From Enoplosus armatus (taxonomy: Eukaryota > Chordata > Actinopteri > Centrarchiformes > Enoplosidae): a stretch of 64,000 nt of DNA. Shown here piece by piece: positions 1-8,389 of this stretch. Position 1 is the first letter of the stretch. Each line of letters begins with the position of its first letter. Location of the stretch: the NCBI RefSeq assembly GCF_043641665.1, contig NC_092182.1:28342293-28406292 (forward strand), given 5' to 3'. The notes beneath the pieces are model-generated. The model saw only the letters and a program-made list of their open reading frames with translations, made no database searches and was not told the DNA's origin. The translations under genes and the position numbers were made by a program.

Positions 1-513
1 AAAACGTTTTAGTTTTTTTCCACATGATGAAACGCAGCAGCACCTTCATGAAAAGGCCTGAACTACGCAGCAGGTTCAGCACAACGTCTTCTCCTCATCT
101 GGCTTCACTAACAGCCGCATCACGTTATCAACTCTGTAGTCAACCCACTGTTTCAATACAGCCACGAGCGTTCACACGGAGCAAATAAAACATAAAAATA
201 AAAGCATGGTTCACAGCGGTGAGTAGGCTTACTATCATATCTTCTAAGAACAACAAGAACAAGGCTTCAGTGCTTCAGTCAGTCTCTGCTGGAGGATGAT
301 ATCAGCACACAGGAGTAAACAGGAGTCATTCCCTCCGACCAGAATCTAAATCTCTCATATTAAACACCGTCAGGGAAAGACAAAGGTCTCTGCCGATCTC
401 TGAATACTCTGCCCCCCCTAAGAGGCCCTCGTGATCCACCCCGAGCTCCACGGGATCTTCTGATTGGTGATGCCGTTTTCCAAGAGAGTTCATTGGTTAT
501 ACGAGTTGACCTG
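1..513. other. Left-edge non-coding sequence
   Basis: No recognisable exon is seen on either strand. Two plus-strand AATAAA motifs lie close together near 185-205, but no upstream plus-strand gene end can be tied to them. The stretch could be a tsen2 intron or 3' flank of the minus-strand gene. Confidence 0.4.
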
Positions 514-675
514 TTATCTGGAGGAGCAGGTTAGGTGTGCAGCGTAAGTTACCATGGTGATGTACCCCAGTAAGAGGAGAACCACCGCCGTGACCCTGAA
601 AACACAGGGTTAACCCTGAAGGTAACTCGCTGACCTCAAATCCTGCTTCGTAGTACAGGCCTCTGGTCTGACAGT
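514..675 (-). CDS. Possible last two exons of an unidentified minus-strand membrane protein
   Basis: On the minus strand, 675-635 (41 nt, acceptor TTTACAG, donor GTCAGC) and 595-514 (acceptor TGTTTTCAG) join in frame. They read TVRPEACTTKQDLR, then a hydrophobic stretch VTAVVLLLLGYITMV, a short tail and a TAA stop at 516-514. A hydrophobic segment about 12 residues from the terminus looks like the C-terminal membrane anchor of a single-pass or tail-anchored protein. I cannot name the gene. In human the antisense gene MKRN2OS lies beside TSEN2, but I see no residue match that would support that name. No minus-strand polyadenylation signal was found in bases 1-513, which weakens the call. Confidence 0.33.
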
Positions 676-846
676 CTGTAAACAAAGAAACAACAAACAG
701 CTGATCACCCGATCAATCAATAATCTGTTCGACAATCAGTTTTATGTCTGGAAGGTTTTTGTTGTTTGATTTCCAGCATGGTCGCTGTCAGACGATCTGT
801 TACAAACTGTAGTAATCATAATCGGTGTGTGTCTGTGTGTCTGCAG

Positions 847-3742
847 GTGTGTCGGGGGGTTAGGGAGGTCCGGCGGACTCCGGTCTCTCTCACAGAGTAC
901 CTGCAGCTCAGTCTGGAGGAGGTAACACACCAACACCCCCACTAACCATCACACTGGTTCATGTTCATCACCAGTTTGAATTATTTACAGCTTGTTTTCT
1001 GTTTATAAACACTGCACTTCACTGCATTTCTTCAGCTGTCTGTCTGTCTGTACCTACAGGCCTTCTTCCTGGTCTACAGTCTGGGCTGCCTGTCTGTCTA
1101 CCTGCACCAGGTAACTGTTTGTGTGCATGTTCATTTTAACTTGAGTCTTATTTTCTTGTTTTGTCAAACTAACAATGACCTCATCCATGTCCTCTCCTGT
1201 GAATGGTCAGGAGCCGCTGTCAATCATCCAGCTGTGGAGGAAATTCCGGTCCCTGCGGCCCGACTTCATCAGCTCGTTCGCAGCCTATCAGCACTATCGA
1301 AGCAGGGGGTGGGTCCCTAAAGGAGGGGGTGGGGCCAAATACGGCGTCGACCTCGGTAAGACACACAAACGCACAGGTGTGTTCCACTTCAGGCTCCGCC
1401 TCCAGGGGGCATGGTCTGTGAAGGTGTGCCTATCTGTTCGAAACCAGTAGGAAACTGGGACTCGATGATTCTCCAGTGTCTGTGATGATGTTTGACATGA
1501 TTGACAGCTGTCAATCGTACACAGGAGGCGGAGCCTGAATTGAAACAAACATTCAGTCTGTTTGTTGTTAATATCACATTTTATGTGATTCACTTTTCTG
1601 TGTGTTTTCAGTGTTGTACAGGAAAGGCCCACCTTTCTACCACGCCAGGTAACACACACACACACACACACACACACATTTGTAATTCTAAACCTGTGAG
1701 GAACGTAAAACAAGTCTAAACCCTCAAACTGAAGTTGAACAAAGTCGCTCTTTCAAAAAGACTTTCATGAAAAATGTCCTCTCTTTCAAATTGTCCCCAA
1801 ATTAAAAAAATCGTCCACCTTTTCAAGAAATGTCTTTACTTTTACTGACTTTTAGTTGTCCTAACTAAACTGTCCTCTTTTTCATCTCTTAAAAATGTCC
1901 TTTCTGCTCACAAGAGATTGCCCCTAAATTCCAAAATGTTTCTCAATTTCACAAATTATGTTTTCACCTTTGAGAAATATTGTCCTCTTTTCAAGAAAAA
2001 ATACTCACTTTCCAACTAATGTCCTCACTTCCTCTCAGTGTTCATTTTAAAATATTGTCCTCTATCGCTTCCTTATTTTCAGGAAAACATTTCTCACTTC
2101 TCAGATCGTTCTTAATGTCACAAATTGTCCCTCTCCTCTTCCTGTAGTTATTCGGTGGTAATTGAGCGGGTTGATGATGCATTCAAGGGTTCGGTGTTGC
2201 GTCCATTTTCGTGGCGTTCTCTGGCAGCTCTCAGCAGGATCACCTCCAACGTCTCCAAGGTAACGAGTCGTCGGATTCCATCAGGTCAGATTTGATTCAG
2301 AGTTTTTATTTCACTGTGTTTGTTTTGCAGGAGCTGATGTTGTGTTACATCATCTATCCAGCCGACCTATCAGAAGCTGAGCTGGACTCACCTGTCTGTC
2401 TGAGCAGACTGAAGGTTCAGGTAACAAAGTTAGAGACAACAGGAAGCAGCAGCTGGGGGCAAATCAAAGTAGTCAAATCATCAATCGACAGAAAAATAAT
2501 CGGAAGCTGTTTTGATAATTCAAGAAACCCCATTTTATGGACGAAACAATCCAGATTAGGATGCAGATTATTCTCTCGATTAATCTGCATATTAACTGTT
2601 AGTTTCAGCCCTGCTTTGGACATGTTTTGTAAAAAGAGAATTGATGATCTTGATGAAAACTGATCAGTTTGTTTCCCTCCTCCCTGTTTTTATGAATATT
2701 TTCAGTATGAGTTTAAAAAAACTTGAGTGGAAACACCAGAAATCAGAAAAAATGTGTGTAGAAAGTGTTTCCTGTCAGTTGTTTGTGGTTAAAACCAGAA
2801 ACAGACTTGAAGCTGTGACTGAAAGTGAAGAAAGAGCTGGAAACAGCGATGAGGAGGCTGTAACCTTCCTCACAACACAAATGTCATGTTTCCATCATGT
2901 TCACCACATGGTTCTCCATTGTTTGAGCTTCGACTGGAGCTCTTTAATGACGTCATCTTGTCATGTCCTCCTTTTCTTCTATGGTGGTTTAATGGCAGTG
3001 ACTGGAGAATTAGCTCCACCAGCTGTTTATTAGCTCCATCAGCTGTTTATCAGCTCCACCAGCTGTTTATCTCCATCAACCAGTGAACTCATGTTCACAC
3101 AGAAACAAGCAGCAGGTCATGTCTTATTTGGATGTTTTTCTGGAAGTTCAGTTGATCTTTGAGCTCCATTTGGATGAAACTTGACAATTGATAATGCAGA
3201 GTTTAATGAGAGGATGTTATCGGGTCCTGGTTCTTTGTCTTTAATGAAATGAATTAATATCTTGCATCTCTAACAACAGAAGCATGAAATGGGAATCACA
3301 GTAACAAATATAAGACAAAACAGTATTTAAACAATTAAATACCCCAAAAAGATTCAGTTTACTGAGATAAAACAGAAAAAACATGAGACTCTGACACATT
3401 TGGAGAAACTGGCAGCAGAGACCGATGGATAACAGTAATGATTTTACTGATAATCACAATAGTTGCTGATTAATCTTCTGTTGATCGACTGATCAGTTCA
3501 GGTTTAAATTAACTGTTATTAACTTTTGAAAACGTGTGTTTTCAGAAATTAGCCATGATCATATCTTCCATCTCGATTGTTAAATGAAACTCTTCTGATA
3601 AATGTTGTGTGGAAATATATTGTGTTAATAAAGTTTGTTCAAACAAAAGAGGAAACAGAGTGACGATGTTTTCTCTCAACAGGAAGTGATCGTCAGCAGG
3701 TGGGTTTCCTCCAGAGAACGAGCGGAGCAGGACGGCATCTGA
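847..3742 (+). CDS. tsen2: tRNA-splicing endonuclease catalytic subunit Sen2, C-terminal half (5' partial)
   Basis: Seven exons join in frame: 847-921, 1060-1110, 1211-1355, 1612-1648, 2148-2259, 2331-2420 and 3683-3742 (190 codons with stop). All have AG/GT borders. The product is the endonuclease subunit that, in the nuclear TSEN complex, cuts the 5' splice site of intron-containing pre-tRNAs. The exons match the C-terminal catalytic domain of TSEN2: [38 protein letters not shown] and [10 protein letters not shown]. The family's catalytic triad is present: Tyr in LYRKG, His in YHAS, and Lys in NVSKEL. The N-terminal half is not visible and should lie left of base 1; exon 847-921 begins mid-protein. 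A possible polyadenylation signal (AATAAA) is near 3999. Identification is secure; the first exon border rests only on an AG acceptor at 845-846. Confidence 0.93.
2925..3180 (+). repeat. Interspersed repeat, copy 1 (tsen2 intron 6)
   Basis: This stretch recurs at 4490-4645. Shared blocks include the run around GGTGGTTTAATGGCAG, ACTGGAGAATTAGCTCCACC and TTTGAGCTCCATTTGG. Copy 1 also carries three short internal repeats of AGCTCCACCAGCTGTTTAT at about 3012-3070. Family unknown. Confidence 0.6.
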
Positions 3743-4100
3743 TGGGCCGACAAGAGACGGATGATGTCACCCAGTGACTCAAAGTGGTGATGTCACAAAG
3801 AGACTGATGACATCAGCCAAAAGTTTTTTCATGAGTCAGAAACAAGAAGAATGACATGGACGTCATGAAGAGACTGAATGTGTCTGTGAATGCAGCAGCT
3901 GGTTGGCTTCAGTTTATTAGTGAGTTTGAAGTTCAGATTCGTTTCACTTCATGTAGTTTTCACTTGTCTGACCACAAACATGAGTGCTCACAAGTCAAAT
4001 AATAAAAATACACATTCAATCAATAAATCAGAGCTCCACCGCTGGCAGAGAGAAGCTACTCATATTAGAGCTCTTTACTTCGAATCATCCTGTTTTATGT

Positions 4101-4376
4101 GTCAAACTAAGAACTCAACGCGTCCTCCATGTTTACGAGTCAAACTAAGAACTCAACGCGTCCTCCATGTTTACCAGTCAAACTACGAACTCAACGCATC
4201 CTCCATGTTTACCAGTCAAACTAAGAACTCAACGCGTCCTCCATGTTTACCAGTCAAACTACGAACTCAACGCGTCCTCCATGTTTACCAGTCAAACTAC
4301 GAACTCAACGCATCCTCCATGTTTACCAGTCAAACTACGAACTCAACGCGTCCTCCATGTTTACCAGTCAAACTAC
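4101..4376 (+). repeat. 38-bp tandem repeat, about 7 copies
   Basis: The unit beginning GTCAAACTAAGAACTCAACG recurs at exactly 38-bp spacing (4101, 4139, 4177, 4215, 4253, 4291, 4329, with a partial at 4367). Copies differ at two or three positions: TAAG/TACG and CGCG/CGCA. Open frames across it are by-products of the repeat. It lies just beyond the tsen2 3' end. Confidence 0.92.
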
Positions 4377-4489
4377 CAAGTGAGTTGGCTTTGTTTGTGA
4401 TTCTCCACCTGTTGAACGCCACTCTGTAATCTACAGTCTTGATCAGGATGGAGGTCTTCAGTTTAATCAATAATAAGTCATAAGTCATC

Positions 4490-4645
4490 TCGTCGTGTCC
4501 TCCTCTTCTTCTGTGGTGGTTTAATGGCAGCGACTGGAGAATTAGCTCCACCAGCCAATTATCTCCATCAAGCAGCAAGGCAGGTTTTATTTTCATGATT
4601 TTCTGGAAATTTGGTTAAAATTTGAGCTCCATTTGGTGCGTGTGT
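4490..4645 (+). repeat. Interspersed repeat, copy 2
   Basis: Second, shorter copy of the repeat in tsen2 intron 6 (2925-3180), in the same orientation, with about 85-90 per cent matching over the shared blocks by eye. It sits between the 38-bp tandem repeat and the RBM39-like exon. Confidence 0.55.
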
Positions 4646-4767
4646 GTGTAACTCATGTTTACACAGTCACAATATGGGGAAATCATTAAATTTTAGGTTG
4701 AACACTAATGTCCTCTGAAGTGATGTAAATATGACGTGCATGCGTGCGTGCGTAGACCAGCAGCAGG

Positions 4768-4815
4768 ATGGCAGATGACCTGGACATCGAGGCGATGGAG
4801 GCTCCGTACAGGAAG
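4768..4815 (+). CDS. Orphan first coding exon resembling RBM39 (CAPER)
   Basis: An ATG opens 16 codons reading MADDLDIEAMEAPYRK, followed at once by the donor GTGAGA; an acceptor-like GCGTGCGTAG precedes it at 4746-4755. The RNA-binding protein RBM39 (splicing coactivator, U2AF65-like) begins almost identically (MADDIDIEAM, then LEAPYKK), so this copy lacks one Leu. None of the downstream RBM39 exons (RS-rich region, RRMs) appears in the next 8 kb, which is repeats, and the next gene is on the other strand. It is most likely the remnant of a broken rbm39 duplicate. A chance match of this length is unlikely but cannot be excluded. Confidence 0.5.
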
Positions 4816-4905
4816 GTGAGAGTCGGTCTGTCCTCTGTGTTACTGAGACTCTCAGCCAGACTCTACTGCTCCTCACAGCTCAGCTTAACTGAATCAGTTC
4901 CACGA

Positions 4906-5310
4906 CCCTGTTCAGACCTGGTCTTAACAAGTGGACAGCTCTAATACCAGGTGTGAACACACCAAAGACGCATTGAGATCTGATCGCTCAGACCACATTC
5001 GGAGGTGGTCTGGGCTGCTTGTGTCCACATTCTTTTAGCAGTGTGTATATGAATGCGTCCTGGGCCACACTGAAGGACTCATCAGCTGACGTCCTCTGTG
5101 TAAGCGGACATATGAACTCACTCGCTCATCAAAGTGCAAAAACAATTAAAAACAGACACAATCGATTCTGAAGGATGGAGGACACATGAAACACGCTGTC
5201 TGATGTCCTCCAGCTGCTCTGCTTTGACTCTGTGATTCAGAGGGCTTTACCTGTTGTTAAAGTAACCGCTAACTGTGGCTGCTGTTAGCCGTAGAGCTAA
5301 CACTCCAAGC
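4906..5310 (+). repeat. Interspersed DNA-transposon-like repeat (CCCTGTTCA family), copy 1
   Basis: It begins CCCTGTTCAGACCTGGTCTT and runs to about AGAGCTAACACTCC. An inverted copy of most of it lies at 36243-36548, and a short copy of its left end at 56676-56800. The ends read like the inverted termini of a non-autonomous fish DNA element. No coding capacity is visible. Confidence 0.7.
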
Positions 5311-6197
5311 AGCAGTGTTTTTGTATAGTAATCAGTGAGGCCCCCTGAAACACTCCGGCCCGGTGGCATCGTGGCAACGTTATTGTTGTGGTATGATAAA
5401 CAGTTAATTCATCAAATTCAGATTAAAAATACAGCCCGACCGATTTATCGGCCAGCAAATTAAATTGACCAAGTTTTGTTTTTTATTACACATTTTTTTT
5501 ACAGAACATTAATGCAGGAAGAGTCTTGTGTTAATTCAGAAGTGGCGTCATGACATAGTTTGTCCAGCCGAGTGTGCTCCGACTCCATTGTTCAGAACAC
5601 TCCCAGCAGTGTCTGCAGCGCATCACAGCTGAGCAGACGGAGGTCCGCAGTCCAGCTAATTAATAAACAGTTAAAAACAATGAGCCCATCATTTTCCCTC
5701 TTCAGTATAATATAACCCTGTCCCTGACAACAGGCATGGCACCCATGCTTATCACACTGTTTGCGATGCTAGCGAGGTAGCTAGCCAGCTGTAGTAACTT
5801 ATATCTTATCAGTACAGTCAGTAACAGATTGAAAGATCAGCATCAGAGCATCCCCTCCCTTCATGCTGCAGTGATGCTTTGAGTCTGTTGAGCACTGACT
5901 TCACGCCATGTCGTTACCTAGTTGGTGAGATGCAAAGCTGGAAAGTAAATGAACAACGTCCCCATATTTTACTCTCCTGCGAAAACCATCAGGTCACTCA
6001 TACTCATGCTACATTAGCTAGCTAACTAACCACGTAGCTACTTTAATACATTGTTAGGTGAGTGAAAGATAATGTGTTAGCGTTGTTAAGGTTTCCACCT
6101 GTGATGTGCCCGAGTCATACCCTCCCCCGCCCCCTCACTTCCAAGTAACAGTTCAAATTAAGTTCAAGTAAACTGACGTGGAGATCTTGTCACTCAA
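5311..6197. other. Intergenic stretch without recognisable gene
   Basis: Nothing codes convincingly on either strand. Several TAGCTAGC-type words and T-rich patches occur, and the sequence may be old transposon DNA. The right part may belong to the retrovirus-like element that follows. Confidence 0.4.
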
Positions 6198-6469
6198 GAT
6201 GAACTTTAAGTGACCCAATACGGGCCAGAATTCACACCTTTAAAACTGCCAGGAAAACTAACAGTGGACCAGACAGTTTGTGGTTCAACAATAAGCCCGT
6301 GGTTTCTGTACCTGACGGATACCCCATGCCTGCAGTGAAGGACGACATACGTCCTGTCGCTCCAGTTTGTTCACAGATCATGTGGGTTAGCAGAAAGTTA
6401 AGTCTAACGACTGTGCTTTGTGACCGCACATATTGGCATCCAATAGCTAAGATGATGTTCAGAGGTTGA
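6198..6469 (+). other. Short open frame left of the LTR, possible 3' internal region of a retroelement
   Basis: About 90 codons are open up to TGA 6467-6469, with an internal ATG at 6278. The frame ends 23 bases before a purine-only run and the putative LTR, where the 3' end of a retroviral internal region would lie. I do not recognise the protein, and it has no clear membrane segment. The link to the retroelement rests on position alone. Confidence 0.3.
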
Positions 6470-6492
6470 CCTTTTGTGGATCTTCGACACCC

Positions 6493-6504
6493 GGAGGAGG
6501 GGGG
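6493..6504 (+). other. Putative polypurine tract
   Basis: Twelve purines (GGAGGAGGGGGG) lie directly before a TG that can be the first bases of the LTR. In retroelements this tract primes plus-strand DNA synthesis and abuts the 3' LTR. Confidence 0.4.
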
Positions 6505-7094
6505 TGAGGCGTTTTGGGCTTCTTTTCTTCTTTTTTTTTGATTTTTGGCTTTTTTGCGGCCTTTTTGGTTTTTGCCTATTTTGCTTTTTGTTTACTTTAT
6601 TTTGTATTTACTTCTTTTTATAAATCTTTTCACCATTTACTCTTTTTGGTAAAGTTAAATAAAACTGGGTTGTAGTTTGTACATTCCAACCAAAGTCCTG
6701 TGTTGCTCCTCTATGAGATCATCTAAGAAGCCTCCCTCAGGTAAGACAGCTACTCTCATTGAGATGTGCCGACGGTAGATCATAATTTGGCTTTTTAATC
6801 AGTGAATGTTAATTAGGGTTACTATGTTCATATTGCAATGTATAACATGGAAGGACATTTTCAATGGGTTCAGTTCGGTTGTCTGAAGCATTACTGCTGT
6901 TGTTATGTTTGGAGCTAAAGTTCTCTGAATGCAGGATTTCCCAAATTAATCTCTAAATTATAAATTAGGGATTAGGGCTTCGAGGCGGCCCAGTGTAGAA
7001 CCTAAGAGGTAGGTCATAGAACAGCCGTCACTCAGTGTTATATCCACATTGGGTGGGGGTATCGGTTATCATCTCACATCTAGGAACCACTTCA
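6505..7094 (+). mobile_element. Putative long terminal repeat of an endogenous retrovirus-like element
   Basis: About 590 bp beginning TGAGG and ending CTTCA, so the ends have the TG...CA form. It contains a T-rich left part, a TATA-like TTATAAAT near 6618, an AATAAA near 6657 and a donor-like CTCAG/GTAAGA near 6738. A lysine-type primer-binding site follows with no gap. The last 80 bases recur inverted at 7967-8039, also ending exactly at the CA, which independently supports the right border. The left border rests on the polypurine run and the TG. No second full LTR was found in the window. Confidence 0.55.
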
Positions 7095-7112
7095 CGGCGC
7101 CTGAACAGGGAC
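7095..7112 (+). other. Retroviral-type primer-binding site, tRNA-Lys class
   Basis: CGGCGCCTGAACAGGGAC matches the 18-nt primer site complementary to the tRNA-Lys3 3' end at 16 of 18 positions by eye and sits directly after the LTR CA end. It sets the orientation of the element (plus) and predicts gag downstream, where an ATG frame begins at 7567. Confidence 0.72.
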
Positions 7113-7566
7113 CTCTGAAGAGTTAAAAGGGAACTCTGGGTCCGCAGATATATGACTGGACTGAACCTCGTTTAACACGTCAGAGGGACTGTTAACTATA
7201 GGTGTAGAGGCAAAAATAAAGGGGACGCCGTACTTAAGTCATGAAAAATGCAGGAGTGAGGCGCCCCGTAGGTATTAGCTGCCGCGGAGGATGGCCGGGA
7301 GCAAATTGTTACCATGCAAAGCCAATAGGAGACCTTAAAGGAACCAAGTGCAAGACACCTCTTACCTCAATGTAGCTGAATCCGTCAGGGTATCCTACGT
7401 CAACCTAGGTGCCGGTCACAAAGTGCGCTGTGATACGTCAACAGCCAAGGAAGGGCAGGTTAAGAAAAAGGTCCATAGCTAGGAGTAGGACAAAAGCTTA
7501 ATGTAACTAGCTTATCCTTAGGGAAAGACAGGCTTAAAGAAACTAGCCTACAGTGGTGAGATAGTC

Positions 7567-8022
7567 ATGGCTTCAGGGGTAGATGATGAAGATGACAGAC
7601 TTAGTGAGGCTACAATATTAGATGCAGAACCATATGTTGAGAAAGAAAATCCACTATATGAGCCTTTAAAGATAACCCCTCTGCCCGAGATGTTTAAATT
7701 TGAACCTCTCTGGCCCACATTAGCTAACAGCTTGATATCACCTTCGCACCATCCTACAACAGAACATCAAATTAGGAAGGTTAGTTCCCCTCCTGTTCTC
7801 TCGCAAACAGGAGATATTGTAGATCAACACAACCAGGCTCATGCCTCACAGTTCTCCAACACAGTCCCGCGAGAATCTGACCCTCTCTTCAGATCAGTAG
7901 GCCTACTAAATCACCAACTCAGAGTTAGTCCACAAAGAATAGAGCAGTTTACTCCAGAGAACGTAGTGAAGTGGTTCCTAGATGTTATAACCCCCACCCA
8001 ATGCAGATATTACACTGAGTGA
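7567..8022 (+). pseudogene. Gag-like reading frame of a retrovirus-like element, rearranged 3' end
   Basis: A frame of 151 codons starts 455 bases after the primer-binding site, where gag is expected. The N-terminal part is acidic (DDEDDRLSEATILDAEPY) and the middle is Pro/Ser-rich. No zinc knuckle or major-homology motif is visible, so the assignment to gag is positional. From 7967 the frame runs through an inverted copy of the LTR end, so the last 18 residues before the stop at 8020-8022 are derived from LTR DNA rather than gag. Weak open patches continue at about 8185-8390 (acidic, then Pro/Arg-rich). The element is broken: no pol or env is present before the minisatellite. Confidence 0.5.
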
Positions 8023-8039
8023 CGGCTGTTCTACGACCT
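7967..8039 (-). repeat. Inverted copy of the LTR 3' terminus
   Basis: The sequence starting TGAAGTGGTTCCTAGATG is the reverse complement of LTR bases up to 7094. It continues through the run matching 7022-7060 (ACTGAGTGACGGCTGTTCTA), with one deletion of about 12 bases and a few substitutions. It begins exactly at the LTR end. Confidence 0.85.
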
Positions 8040-8060
8040 AACACAGGTCGTAGAACAGCC
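8024..8060. repeat. Perfect 16-bp hairpin
   Basis: GGCTGTTCTACGACCT at 8024-8039 is followed by a 5-base spacer and its exact reverse complement at 8045-8060. It lies at the far edge of the inverted LTR fragment, directly after the gag-like stop codon. Confidence 0.9.
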
Positions 8061-8389
8061 CTAACAGGCTTCCAAAATCTACACCACCTTAGGATGCCGA
8101 GTTACGTTCCCAGAGTATCTATTCTGTAGGGGCTATAAAGTTGACTATGCGTCAACAGCCGGGTATCAACGGAAATATTTTAATATGGATCTGATTCACA
8201 GGATGATGAATATGAGGAGCAACTAGAAATAATACCCACTCCACAGCCGATGCAGCACAGCACCCCTTTAACAACCTCATAAAGAGACAGTAGGGCCAGA
8301 CCATCAACTCCGAAGCCAGAGAACAGGCTGAAAGGCTCAAATGTAAATGCGCTGAGAAAACCAAGAGCACCTGCGCAGACTAGGCTACT

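Noticed and set aside
7967..8060. CRISPR-like or integron-like palindromic site
   Set aside because: The inverted sequence is explained by the LTR end and the context is vertebrate DNA.
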